A stretch of 64,000 nt of DNA from Chytridium lagenaria. Taxonomy: Eukaryota > Chytridiomycota > Chytridiomycetes > Chytridiales > Chytridiaceae. Below the pieces are notes generated by a model that had not been told where the DNA came from, did no database searches, and saw only the letters and a list, made by a program, of their open reading frames with translations. The position numbers and the translations under genes were made by a program. Shown piece by piece: positions 34,863-47,204 of this stretch. Where the stretch lies: contig JAHLKC010000120.1 in NCBI GenBank assembly GCA_025449115.1, forward strand, positions 61,503 to 125,502. Reading direction: 5' to 3'. Numbering within the stretch: position 1 is the first letter of the stretch; each line of letters begins with the position of its first letter.

Positions 34863-36431
34863 TCAAGAAAACGTCTGTCTCACAGCTTGTTGTATTGCTG
34901 GGTCCAGCAGCAAAACCAGAAACGTCAGAGTTCCTTTCAGACATTGTAGGCCACCAAGAATAAGAGTCAAGTAATTTGTCGAATTGAGGGTATCCACAAC
35001 GCATACTCCAATTTCGGTGATGAATGGAAGGAGAAGGCTAATAAAAGAAGAAGAAGACATTAAAACGAGCCTTATACTCAGGAAGATGCTTGCTATAAGT
35101 TGACTTTCATGGCGATAGAGCTAGAAACAAGGTAAACAAGACCGCTTTGATTTTATAGGTGCCTACACTAGTGAGTCGTTATGGTCATCATCACCCTCCT
35201 GCTCTCCGGCTTCATCGTTATTGGTTGCAGAGCCATCGCTAATTACAGAACGTCTTACAGATTGCTGTAAGAAGGAAAGGTAAGATTCCTATCACTTTAA
35301 CTCATACCTTCTTGACACTGTTATTTAATCTTGAACGTCTGCTGGCTTCTTCGTTTCTTTTTAGCGTTATTTGCCCCCTGAAAATAATTGTAAGGGAACT
35401 TTGGAATGATTTTAAAAAAAAGTAAATAATGAATCTTAAAACGAAACCAAAGTACTTTTCCACCAACTGGTGCATCGCAGATGAACGGAACGACGTTCTC
35501 CTCTCTATTTCCTCACCAGGCGTCACCGAAAACACTCCAAAGATCGACGATAAGATAGACTTTCGGTCATCCATCGACCTCTCATGATTCTAACCATGTC
35601 TATATGCGGATAATGACAAAGAAGTTTACCTTTAATCGCAAATAGATGGCGAGTGCCATCGCGAGATTGAGAATGCTTATGACGAAAAGCGGGCCATAAT
35701 AGCAAACCCATGAAACGGTCTGTGAGTCGTCAACAAACCAGCATCCCTTAACACAAAAGAAAACTCATTCATATGGGCGAAAGGAAATTACAAAGATTAA
35801 CAAACGAAGGCTCTTACGTATAGTTCATTATAATAAACGGGTGAAATAACAATAAAAGCAACGGAAAAGCCTAATGCAACGAGAACAGCCGTCAAGAATA
35901 AAAGCCAAGGCGTCTTTCACGCGCTCGTCTCCTGCAAACGTAGCAAAAGTGATGATCATCAAGTTGATGCTAGTTAAAGGTGGCCTTAGTGTATGCGAGT
36001 AACGAAAATCTAACATACGCTAAAGCAGAAATGAGGAAACAGCCGAAAAGCGATCCAAAGAGGTACCCAAACATGGTAAGTTTGCACGCAACATTCTCTT
36101 GAATGTAGAGGGAAATGATGTAAGAGGTATGAAAGACAGTGTTCGCTATTACGAGGCCAAGGACGATCTGAAGCGACGCTCTGTCAAAGAGCTTTTGGTT
36201 CTTTCTTCAAAGAGCACCACTGGTGAATCAGTAAACGATATCCTTCCAATACAGTAATGAGTGTACCCACATCCTTCCAAGCAAGAAAAACGACATCGCC
36301 AAAACAGAAAGCACCAAGCTCATACTATTTACTCCGAGAAACACTGGTATCGAAATCTTCAAAAGCCATTCCAAGTCATCTCCAACCGTCGCCGTGAGAT
36401 TGCTAACGGCCTCGTTGGGGGAATTCGACAT
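34863..36431 (-). CDS. seven-TM receptor-like protein, paralogue B
   Basis: Same architecture as its neighbours. N-terminus from 36431 (MSNSPNEAVSNLTATVGDD), TM1 SMSLVLSVLAMSFFLLGRM, intron, then KLFDRASLQIVLGLVIAN (TM2). ENVACK, with the disulfide Cys, precedes TM3 (FGYLFGSLFGCFLISALA). LINLMIITFATFAG follows. The loop-2 motif GCWFVDDSQTVSW precedes TM5 (CYYGPLFVISILNLAMALAI). A Ser/Arg-rich loop precedes TM6 (LLLPFITEIGVCVVDTLN) and TM7 (GTLTFLVLLLDPAIQQAVRQ), with the stop at 34863. The long third intracellular loop suggests G-protein or kinase coupling. One likely shift lies near 35910. The family call is structural, not by a named subfamily. Confidence 0.62.
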
Positions 36432-36592
36432 AGTCGTTTACGTCGCCGGACTACCGCTGACTTGATAGGGGCATGCAGGGCTGATTACGGAATCCTACAG
36501 GGATTGACACGGATCTCCGAAACCTCGTTTTTGACTCATCAACCTCAAATGTATCCAAACAAGGTCTTTATTCAACTCCTAACCAAAGGACA

Positions 36593-38705
36593 TTAAATCT
36601 TTAATAGAGTTTGGCTCAACACCCTTTTTATGGCGGGATCTTGGAGAATGACGAGGAATGTGATTATTCCTTTCAGTGAATGCGTGATGCCTTGGAGCAT
36701 GACAAGCCAGGGATTTTGGGTGTTCAGGTGTGGACAATGCAGACTCCAATTTCTGTGACGATGGGAGAAATAGGCTGTGAAGATATAATATCTAAGATTG
36801 AAAAGAAATGACGAGCTTACTATAAATTGACCTTCATGATAACGGATCTGTGTCGAGAAAAAGAGTTACGGGAAAAAGCGATGTTTGGGATAATTTAAAG
36901 TAGTTACGTTAGGGAGTCGTTAGTGGTTGGGTCGCTCCCGTTCGAAGTCGTGTCATTTTCTTTGATTTGTCCATCACCAGCGTCGTCATCGACAGGTATG
37001 TGGTAAAGATACAAAAGCTTGCATGTAAATTAGACTTTGGTAGGTAAACTTTCAAACCGATTTGAATACAGCCTCGCTTTTTTGTTGCTCAGTATGTGAT
37101 GGAGAACGAGAACTATCTTGTCGCTTCCACCGTAATGACTGCAATCCGCTAACATTCGGACTAGAATCTTTCAAGTCTTCGACGTGATCTTTTGCGTTGA
37201 TAGATTGTGAAATAACGTGTTGCCTTGTTTTCCGCTTCATCGGATGCAAACCGTCACTTGCCTCCTTCTCTAGTGTGTCACGACGCAAAGCTCCATATTC
37301 ATGATCTTCGTCACTATTCTCCTCGTATATATGTTGTAAACTCGGTGAAGCCGCATTCTAAACGATATTTTATGCGTAAGTCAAGTTGAAAGAACTAACG
37401 GGGAAGAGAGCTAAAAAAAAAAAAAAAAGAACCTTCATGCCCGCCTGCGATGGGTTTTCGTTCAACCCAAGAAACGATACCGACTTCCTCACGTTTTGAT
37501 GAGATGTATCCTTCAAATCGGGACATGATGGCACCGATGACCTTGAACGTGAATTGACGGGTTTCTAAGCAAGAACTGTTAAAAACTGAATTGGTAAAAT
37601 GTAATCCCACTTCTTCATTCTTCGAGCCTTTCAAATTCGGCTTTGATCTGTCCATAAAACCTTTTTGAAGAGTAGGCTATGTGAAGACATATACGTACAG
37701 ACTAAATGTTAACACAGATCAAAAGAAATGAAAATCAAAGGCCAGACTAACCGCAGGTCCAATAGAACAGGTATGGAATGCATCTAGTAACGGCTCGTCA
37801 TCGAGCACAGGGATGGTAACAAGACATGAAGGCACAGTTGATTTAAGCGATTCAAAGCTTTTACATGCCTCTACAAAAAGAGTCCATCAGAGACACTGAG
37901 ACGAATATGAAGGTTACCTTTAATTTAATGTAGATACCCGTCGCAAGTATGGCATTAACGATAGACGTGAAAAATATGGGTCCGAAATAGCAAACCCATT
38001 TGATCGTGTTAAAGTGTTCAACAAACCAACATCCCTAAGGGAAGATGTCAAAGTTCACACAAGGTCGATGTGCATACACAAACAATGATGGTACTCACGT
38101 AGATATCATAATACTTCACCGGCACCAAAAGTATCAGCGAAGCCGAAAATCCCACCGCTAAAATAAACGACAACGAGAACAGCATTGAAAATGCCGTGAT
38201 GGGGGCCGGCCCTCCATGACTTGAAAAGGTAATAAGAACCAAATTAATCCTATTGATGTTGAGGTTAATTTCTATTCCAGCCATAGAAATAATCGTCGCG
38301 AGCATTCCCACTTACGCCAAAGACGATATCAAGAAACACTCAAGCAGCGATCCAAACACCATCAAAAAAGTACTTATTTTGCAATTGACCACATCGTCCT
38401 TATATAATGAGAAGAGATAGGACGCATGGAAAAGTGCGATTGCAAGCGTCAGAGCTAGGATGATTTTAAGCGACGTGCGGTCGAATAACTTCTTGTCTTT
38501 CTAATAAACATAAGATAAAAACGAGCGATCGGCTGCTTACATTCTACTAACCATTAAAGCTGAAACGGCAAGCATGGCAAGTAACAGACTAGCCCCATTG
38601 ACCGCCGTAAGCATCAGCGTCGACAACTTTCGACCATACCACTGCTGAAGTTCTGTAGTACCGGCATCGATGCTTGCATCGGAGGTGCTCGACGTTGCAT
38701 TCATT
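36593..38705 (-). CDS. seven-TM receptor-like protein, paralogue C
   Basis: First gene of the tandem set. Starts at 38705 (MNATSSTSDASIDAG). TM1 VNGASLLLAMLAVSALMV, then KLFDRTSLKIILALTLAI (TM2) and NCKISTFLMVFGSLLECFLI (TM3). INLVLITFSSHGG and FILAVGFSASLILLVPVKYY give TM4. GCWFVEHFNTIKWVCYFGPI leads into TM5. The third intracellular loop is unusually long and charged (37990-36900, several exons, Ser/Lys/Arg-rich). TM6/TM7 lie at the end (VTEIGVCIV, GIITFLVILQDPAIKRVLSQ), stop 36593. A one-base shift separates TM6 from TM7. The shared motifs DR.SL, GCWF and DPAI show common origin with A and B. Confidence 0.62.
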
Positions 38706-39255
38706 TCTATGCGCCAGGTAGGGAATGATCCTATGCGGTTTGTGAATCACCAATCTGGATGCCAGTGAAGCAGGATTTCCGGGAAATGAGATTAACATGG
38801 ATAAACGATAAAATCTAGATCACTGGATCGGTTGAGTATTAAGACAGCCTGTCCTGTGGGGCAGATGCCAACATTGGTTTACCCTGATTCCGGAACAGCG
38901 GATGGAAGATTGCCAGTTACCACGTACATAAGTGTCCTTGATTGCCACTTATCAATAAACGTTGGGACACTCTTAAACTTCATTTATGCGACCAACAGCA
39001 AAACAAGAATCAGAATTGAGCGACTAAAGTCCTCTTTTAGTGACAGCATAAACAAAACAAAAAAAAAGTGATTGAGAATGAAATAGGCTGGGGGATAAAG
39101 ATACATGTAAAGAAAAGAAAACTTGATAACGTGCAAGTCAATGAAAGTAGAAGCAGCATGTAAGAGAAGCAGGAGAAAATAAGAAACGTAAGAATATAGA
39201 CGAGTGAACAGCAATCGAAAAACGACAATTACAAGAGGTATGAAAGTTTAGGTTT
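38706..39255. other. intergenic, no gene seen
   Basis: 5' flank of the receptor cluster and 3' flank of the next minus-strand gene. The minus-strand translation near 39000-39220 is Phe/Leu-rich because of AT bias. Confidence 0.45.
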
Positions 39256-42055
39256 CTAAATAAGAAAAATAGAGGTTGATGGATGACCCCCGCAAGATGT
39301 GCATAAACGTGCATTATTCACTAAAATATCTACTGCAGCGACGCCGCCGCTGTCGCCACATTCCCTCCCATCAAAAATCGCTGCCCTAACAGCTGCCTCC
39401 ATTCCCCCCTCTCCTGGTTCCCTATCCACAACGCCTACCCCATCCTCATCATCCGAAACCGTAATCACCTTCTTCACCACGTCTCCATCAGCCACAGCCG
39501 CCGCGACAGCCTCCAAAAGGATCCGTGCAGCCTCCAAATCCTTGACAGCCTCCTGCGCCGCCTTCACAACAGCGCTCGCGCAAACTCAAAATAACTCCCT
39601 CGGCATCAAGATCGCGATCGGCGACGCTGGGTCCAGATCGGAGTTTCAAGATGACTTTCATCCGACCTGCGGATGTTTCGCATTCAGCTAGACTTGCGGA
39701 GAGACGGTCTTTAAGACGCCTGTCTGTGCATGCGCGTGCGACAGGCCCCCAAGCTGTTGCAATGCCCTTTCCAAGGAGTGAGATTTCTTTTGCGGCGGAA
39801 AGGTAGGATTTTTTAAAGAGAATGAGTAGAAGTTGGGGATGATACGGAGTTACGGAGTGCAGGTTGAAGAGCGCGTAAATCGTTGAGACGGGACATGGCG
39901 AGTGTTGCGAGACGGTCAAATCGCTCATATCAATTTGACGGCGTTTAAGGCGACGAATAGGGACGGGTTGAAGGAGGTGCACGGGAGTGGAGGCATGGCC
40001 TCCAGCGGATTCCGACGATGACGTACGTGTCATTTTCGGGGAAAGCCCCACGCATTCCGATCATGGAAGACGGTCGATGACGTTCAGGCGTATCTGAATC
40101 GTACGACATCATAGAGGTGGTATCGGAAAAAGGTGGAAGCAGCGTCCAGTTGGACGACGGCAGGAATAGTGACCGGGACGGGGTTACCGGATTCGTCGAG
40201 AATGGTTAAAGGTCTTGCCAGTGATTATGTGGCCAGAGTGAGTAGTGGTGGTGACAAGGGTTGGCACTGATTGGGAGGAGAAGGTGGAGTCTTCGTCGTT
40301 TTGTAGAAGTAGAGGTCTCCTCGGCGATTGAGTCAAGGGTATGGTGTTCGACGACTTCGACTGAAAACTGTTCATCCTCCTTCTCAATAGCATCCTCCTC
40401 TTTCTCCAGTTTCTCATCAACGGCCACTTCCACATTATTTCGTCGCTTGCTGATGAAGCCTGAGTTTCCACCTCGGCTCCCCTATCCTCCGTTGCTTCTT
40501 CCACTGACACAGATTCTGGCTGCTGGTCAACTTCAACTTCTTCAGCGGCATTAGATTCTAGCTGCTCGCCAACTTCGGCATCATCTGCAACGATACTCTC
40601 CGGGACCATCTCCGCTTCATCCACATTCTCCGCCTCAACGGCGGCCTCTCCAGCGTCATTCTGAACTTCAACAGCCTTTATGTCATTCTCAACGGGGTGC
40701 TCGCTTATCTCAATACTTTCGGCTTCAGGAAAGGCAACGTCACCAATCTCAGCAACGACGTCCGAAACCACCCGAGCAGTAACTTTCTCCTGACTGTCAT
40801 TATCCAAACAAACAACGGTATCCTCTACCACCTTCTCGTGCTCCTCAGCATCCTCTCCCTTCTCTTGCTTCTCAACAACTTCGGCCTTACACTCCTCCTC
40901 AACAACATCCACCTTCACCTCCTCCTCAACATCCGCCTTCATCTCCTCCTCAACATCAGCTTCACCTCCTCCTCATCAACACTCGGATTGATCTCCTCCT
41001 TTACACCATCCATCTTTATTCCGCCAACGGTTTCCTTTTCCTCCTTCTCACCTACATCCTCGTCCTCCTCATTCGCCCCTCATCATCAGCATCATCTCCA
41101 TCAATACCCTGACCACAAGCTTCAGCAGCAAAGCTACAGGCGCATCCAAAACACCATCAAGAATTGCCGCATCCCCACCCCTCAGAACCTTCATCGGAGC
41201 TACCTCCTGCACCTTCCTAATAACATCTCTTTCTTTGTCGTCTTCCTCAACTTGGATCTAAAAACACCCATATCGTCCGTCTTAGTTTGAACCACCGCCT
41301 TCACACTTTTCGGTTTAGCCTCGTTCTTTAAAGTGGAGGAACTAGGTTCGGAGATTTTCCAGACTTATTGACCGAACCAGGGAATCCGTCTCCCCACTTC
41401 CGTTCTCACCTTTTTTACACGAGTCACGGCGTTCCGGGAGACATTGGAGGTGAAGGCATAGTGGCTGTTGTGGTCGTGATGATCACGTCAGTAGACCGAA
41501 GATTTACCGACACTTGATGTGCGTAGAACCATGCGTCCAGGTAGATCCACGGATAAGACCTGTGTCAATACGAGAACGGACGGGGGATAACGAGGGGTTG
41601 AGGAGAGGGGAGTGGCGAAGAAGGTGTGGAGTCAGTGTGGGCTTGGTGAGCTTGACGACGTTGGGGGAGCTCAGAGTCACTTTTAGATGTGGGAGCGCTG
41701 TTGAGATGTTAATAAAACAATGGCGGAAGGATGTTTTTACCGATCCCACGGGTTTCCAGGCCGGAAGGATGTACGATGCCCAGCCAGTTTTTGGCCTTCC
41801 ATCAAGCGTCGCTGAAAATACGGATGGTCTCTTGTAGAGCTCGTTCATGATCTTTTTTCAATTGGCATGCTAAACAGTTTGAACGGGCTGAGTGTGTGAG
41901 AAGGGGATTTCGGACGTGGTTGAACGCAGAGAGGGGGTTTCGGAGAGTCTCCGGAGACGACGGGAGAAGTGGGGTTGGGTAGTTGAGGATGAGATGGTGG
42001 AGAGGTTGATGTTGACGGAGCGGACGGGGAAGGGGGATGGAGGGGTTGTGGTCAT
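39256..42055 (-). CDS. uncharacterised Ser/Pro-rich, highly acidic protein with C-terminal helical domain
   Basis: The 5' part (42055-41000) is Ser/Thr/Pro-rich (FPVRSVNINLSTISSS). The middle (about 40980-40440) is strongly acidic, with repeats of DVEEEVKVDVVEEE type. The 3' part (about 39900-39480) encodes an amphipathic, Ala/Leu-rich segment: SYLSAAKEISLLGKGIATAW, ARACTDRRLKDRL, RMKVILKL and AAQEAVKDLEAARILLEA. That last part recalls four-helix vinculin/alpha-catenin-type modules, but I am not confident. Frames change several times, so exon limits are approximate and two adjacent genes cannot be excluded. Confidence 0.4.
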
Positions 42056-43473
42056 GATGAGGTTCTAGGTGCAAAAGGGTGGACCGACTTTGGAGGGAAG
42101 ATGGAATGGATGGGATTGGTCGATGGGGGATGTTTTCCCGTTGATTAGAAAGAGTCGGTGTAGGGAGGGAAGTCGGCGGGATGACGGAAGACCGTGGGGA
42201 GACGGAAGGAAGAAGGCAGACGGACTCGAAAGAGGTGACTCCCAAAACGAAATTTTGAAGTTAATGGTTTCTGTTGGTGAAACGCGCTGTCCATTTCTGA
42301 GACAACCTGCAACCTCCGTAAACACCTAGACAGGCATTATGCTGCTAAAGACCACAGGGTTCATCACCGAGTTTCCTGAAGTCCCTATCGTGGGAAGAGT
42401 CTTGGGGGGTAGCAATCATAAAGCACCACAGTTTGCGCTTGATCGCTGTCATTGGCGGAACATGTAGTTATGGGATGGTTACCAAAGACGAAAATGGAGC
42501 TATTTCATTAGAGTTTATTTATCTGGCTATTCGTTTTGTTGGTCATAGTGACGGAGAATACGATGGCTCAGTTTAAGCCTTACTGTCAACAGCACCAGCT
42601 TGAGCGTCCTGTTCGTATCGCATTTGTGGTTGGGAAAATGTATCGTTTACATGCATTTTCAAGTTCTTTAAAGTGGGTACTTGACGGATCCCCCTGCCTT
42701 CCTGGACTTGAGAAAGTATTATTATTAATATCAACTTACTTTGGACCACCTCGATACGCAGGAGAAACCAATCCAAATCATCGTTAAACTCATCTTTGCT
42801 TTCATCTTTCTTCTACACGTCCTACATCTTCTCGCTGATGTTCGAGACGAAAGAATCTGTCAATGAAGCTGTTTGAACTCGTTTTTCTTCGTTCCTAATG
42901 ACAAGTTTAGTGTACGTCCGTTTGTTTATATGGATACTTCGGAGCTTATATTCCCCCGTCTAAAATGCTGGTGATGACGTTTGCGAGCTCTGGGAGCGTA
43001 GTGTAAAAGTGCTTCCTCTCCTTTTGCCGGCACCAATAACGCTTCCATCTGCAAATTGATTCAATTGACAGTAAAAACTCACTAGAGGCTTTCTCAAAAA
43101 GCCTCTAGTATGTAGAACAAGATTCAATCAGGAACTAGAGTACACGACTATCACCACATGCATCTGCTATATTATTTTTTTAATACACAAGAAGCGATTC
43201 ATATGAGGCGTTCACAGGACATTTTCTGTGATTACGAGGTCCTCATACGTTTAGAAAGGCATGCGGTAAACAGATACAGAATGCGTAAGTAGGTTTTCAG
43301 AGACGGCAGATATGGGAGGAGTTATGACGATTCAGGGTGGATACAGTAAAAACGAGGCAGCATACAAAAGATATTGACGGTACGGTAAAAAAACACACAC
43401 ATACCCACACAAAAGAGAATGATTGAACGATAAACAGAAAAGAGGAAAACGAAAAAGAAACGGGAATAATAAC
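42056..43473. other. intergenic, no confident gene
   Basis: Short open frames only, none with a recognisable motif. It contains the perfect hairpin at 43081-43109. Confidence 0.45.
43081..43109. repeat. perfect 12-bp hairpin with 5-nt loop
   Basis: ACTAGAGGCTTT (43081-43092), loop CTCAA, AAAGCCTCTAGT (43098-43109). The stem is fully complementary. It stands alone in intergenic DNA about 365 bp beyond the glucoamylase stop codon. Confidence 0.8.
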
Positions 43474-46200
43474 CTATACGAGCAACCTCCTCAAATCCTC
43501 TCTGGCTTCACTTGCCGTCAAAATCGCCGCAAAACTCCAAGTCAACTCTGCAGCCCCCTTTGCATTCGCCTTGCCATTCTCCCTATCAAATTGTTCCCCA
43601 AACTTCACTCCACTGTCTCCATGCACAATCACCCTTCTCATATATTCATCGCCAAGACTTTGTAATCCCCCATAACAGCACTGAATTCAGGGGAGGCTTT
43701 CGTGTAAGTTCAAGTGCAATGTCACCCAATTTGAAGACCAGCGGGACGTGGGGAGATGAAGAAGGGACGGTTGAGTTCAGTGACGGTGAGGGAACCGACG
43801 AGGAGGTATTGGGATGCGGCGCGGTAGTAGAGTTCTGCGACGGCGGCGGTGGTGAGGTACCAAGGGCTTGAGAGGTTTGGAACTGCGCTGCTGACGCCAT
43901 TATATCTATCCCGAAATACCGCCCCAAAGCAACCCCCAACGGTCGACCGGCCGCGTCGGTTCGGTTCTTGTAATTCAAGGGATACTCGGCAATGAAACCG
44001 AGGGAGAGCTGGTAAACGGTGTTGAGGACTTTATCGTCAGCGGGGCTGTAAACACCATCACCGTTGTATCCGTGGATAACACCAAGCACGATCGCAGCGT
44101 CAAGATACTTCGTCGAATCCACCGTTGTGGTCAACGTCTTCAATTGTGCGTTCCAATATTTCAACACCTGCGTGTCAAGAGCAGCCGCGGCGTCCGAACA
44201 GACTTTTGCAAAGGCTGTGTCGCCAAGGAAGAGTGCGAATTCAGCACCTTCCTTGAGGGCGCGTCGATCAACCATTTGAGTAAAGAAATGGAGACCGGTG
44301 TTTTCTTCCCAAAGGTCGCAGCCGGAGACGACGGAGGAGTTAAGGGAGGTGTAGTCGAGGTCGGGTTTGATGACACCAAGGGAGGTGGAATTGTAAAGGG
44401 AGATGACTCGGGAGAGGGAGCCGCCATTTGCGAGATAGGCTTGGCGAAACGGATGAGACCGGAGGCTGGATGGGAAATAAGAAATATATGTAAGAACGCG
44501 AGAACAAATAATGAAGTGAATTATGATGCCTGTAAAGGAATAAAAATGAAGGTCGAGTGTTTGAAATGGGCTCAACCTCTCAAAGCAGGTCCATCTTGCT
44601 GAGGGCGACACCATTGGTCCGTGTTTCCCCTTCCATCCGACACTTCAAACCTAGGCTCACCCAATCCCGTCAGGGCGGGCACACCCTGCAACTTTCGACT
44701 CAACGCCGCATACTCCCCACAACTTGTCTTCAACCGTCGCATCCCCATTCTTGTACAATTCGTTCACTAAATCCATCACAAGCGCGGCATCCCTCGTCCA
44801 ATGGTAGAAATAACTTTGAGGGACTGGTTCACCGGGTGGCCTCGGAGGCTGGATCTTTGGCGCTGCTACAACCATGCCTGGTAATGTGCCTGCTGGGGAG
44901 ATGTTGGAGAAAAGGTTGGTTTTGAGGGCAGAGAAGGAGTTGGTTAACCAGGAAGTGATGTCGTCCCGAGAATCCCTTTGTGGAGGGTGGTGAAATCGTG
45001 GGGGAGACGATACGGAAGTTTCGGTCTGGGCCACCGTTGTTGTCGTAAAAGGTCTGGCCAGCAACGTCGTATCGGATGTAAAAGGCGCTGTCGTGACCCA
45101 CGCCAGGGAGGTTAGCGAGAATCCCCAGAGTTCGTAGTTGTTGGCGGAGGGGCCAGAGATGTAGAAGGCGGTTGCGGGGATACCCCAACGTCCTGAAGTG
45201 GTGGAGGCGATGACGTTGATGACTTTGTTGAAGGCGATGTTGCGGATCCAAATGCGACCTGAAAGGACGCCAGCCGCGTACGAGTATTGCTGGAGCTGGA
45301 CTGGGAAGTTGGAGGCGACGGGGGGTGCTGGGTTCACGATTGTGGTCGTGGCAGCTGGGGAGGGGATCGCGGTGGTTGGGGTTGAGGTAACAGTTTTGGT
45401 GGGGGGTGGTGCAAGAGTTGGTGTGCTGATTGAAGGCGTTGTGGGGATACCAGGAGTGGTGGTAAAAGGTGGCCCAAGAGTGAGGTGACTGGTGCGGTGG
45501 TTATGACAGTGTCTCCTCCAGAAATGACATAGTTACGGCTATCAAAAAGAGTATGCGTTATCAAATATGGAAAAAAAACCATTTTCGACAAGAAAGAAAA
45601 AGCGTTCAAAAAAGAGAGAAAGAAGCCACCCAAACGGATAGATTACTCACAATTCGTTGTTATCAAAGAATACCTGTCCAGCGACGGCATATCTCAAGTA
45701 AAACACGGATCCAGGTCCAAAGTTGGGCACATTTTCAGCCGAGAACGTCCAATACTCGTAGCCACGGGGATCAGGTCCAGCCAAATAGACGGCGTTGACG
45801 GATTGAGTGGGGGACCAGATGACCTTGGGGTCAGAGTAGTAGACTTGGACGATCTTTTGGAAGGCTGCAAGCAAAAGAGAGTGTTACTGTCATGCAACTT
45901 GTGTATATAATAAAGGGTGATCAAGTTTTGAGAAGGACTTACCAATGTTCTTGACCCAGAGGAAGCCGGAGAACTTGGTAGTAGCGGAATCGTAGGAATA
46001 GGAGGCGAGGAGAACCTCACCGAAAGGAAATCGTTGCCGTTTTTCAAGCTGTAAAGATAAAGTCGTGGGGTGAGGATGATTGTGGGTAAAGGTAAAGAGT
46101 GGGATCAATGAGTGGATGGACAATATACCTCTACAGGGGATGTTGAGACGATGGCTGCCAGGGCCATCATCACTGTGACGAGCAACGCGCTTCCACGCAT
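43474..46200 (-). CDS. secreted glucoamylase, CBM21-CBM21-GH15
   Basis: Exo-acting 1,4-alpha-glucosidase releasing glucose from starch or glycogen outside the cell. The first exon (46200-46129) encodes a signal peptide (RGSALLVTVMMALAAIVSTS). CBM21 number 1 (46048-45660) shows FSGFLWVKNIAFQKIV and FYLRYAVAGQVFFDNN. A Thr/Pro linker follows, then CBM21 number 2 (45310-45010) with GRIWIRNIAFNKVI and FYIRYDVAGQTFYDNN. The GH15 domain shows YFYHWTRDAALVMDL (44800), SGCDLWEENTGLHFF with the catalytic-acid Glu (44310), VALGRYFG, and near the end GVKFGEQFDR (catalytic-base region) and AAELTWSFAAILTASEARE, stop 43474. Rhizopus-type enzymes have one N-terminal CBM21; two is unusual. Introns are GT..AG. 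At least five one-base shifts, some beside homopolymers (for example GGGG near 44712), break the frame. Confidence 0.92.
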
Positions 46201-46282
46201 CGTTCAGGATATGTAGTTTAATGGAATAAAAGAATGAGAGTGTTATAAGGTTGACGAGGCGGCTGCGATCGGAGAGGGCTTC

Positions 46283-46290
46283 CTTTTATA
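46283..46290 (-). promoter_or_regulatory. TATA box of the glucoamylase gene
   Basis: Minus-strand TATAAAAG lies about 83 bp upstream of the start codon at 46200, followed by a C/T-rich leader: a good core-promoter position and match. Confidence 0.6.
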
Positions 46291-46465
46291 CTCCCTCCCC
46301 ATCGCAATGGGACCTGGATGAAGCAGAGGGCAGTGCCCGTTCCCTTCTAGGCCGACGCCTTGCCTCCGTCATTGTCCAGATTAGCTTAGTCGGTGATTCG
46401 ATGCAGTCACGATGCTCCATGTTGGGCTTTTGTTGCCCAAAAATCTTGATCAAAGCAAAACTTGC

Positions 46466-46545
46466 GCAAACCCTTCTATTCACATGTGCACACAAAATGG
46501 TCAGCAAGAAATCTTATTCAAACCCTTCAACTCACGTGTGCGCAG
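46466..46545. repeat. pair of direct repeats upstream of glucoamylase, with E-box-like cores
   Basis: CAAACCCTTCTATTCACATG (about 46466) and CAAACCCTTCAACTCACGTG (about 46519) are near-identical, each followed by TGYGCRCA-like sequence. They contain CACATG and CACGTG. They lie 265-345 bp upstream of the glucoamylase start and could be regulatory sites. Confidence 0.45.
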
Positions 46546-47204
46546 TGGACACTGGACAGCAAATGGCAAGCCTCGAGCGATGATGACGATGGCGATGGTG
46601 TCGGTAAATGACGGAAATTGGAGAACCCTCGTGACGGTTGATTTCAGATTATTACCTATTTGAATATGATGATGATGATTCTTTCACTTTAGTATTAGAT
46701 ACTCTCACCTGACTGATGCGCTTGTTATTATTACTACTTAGGTACCAGGCGACGTGGTGATAGTAGTCGCGCACCTTGGAACATTCCTTGATTCCTGAAT
46801 CCTGAATCCTGAATCCTGTCCTACCTGCTGGGTGATCCATGGTTGGAAAGCCTCGTGAGAGCAAGTTCCGTTGGACGCTCCAAAGCTTTTGACGGTCGTT
46901 TGTCTGTTTTCAAGAAACAAACGAGTGATCCAATTTCGCCATAGGTTTTTGGATGGTTGCCGTAACCTCATGCGCTTGCGCCTTGACATCGCCGCAAGGT
47001 TTACTTGCGACCTTCCTCAGCAGTACACTTTTACGTTGGTTTTCAAAATCACATTGCAAAACGCCTTGCCAGCTGCAGCGTTTGCACTGCTCTTCATCGT
47101 TAACCTGACGGACATTGTAAAGTTGTATGTTGCGGAATAAAAGTATGAATGAAAGTGTTGAGAACCTTAAGGTAGTGAGCAAAGCAAACACCTCGCATAT
47201 ACTG
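46546..47204. other. intergenic, no confident gene
   Basis: It includes four TGAATCC units (about 46788-46818) and ATGATGATG-type sequence. Short frames only. Confidence 0.4.
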
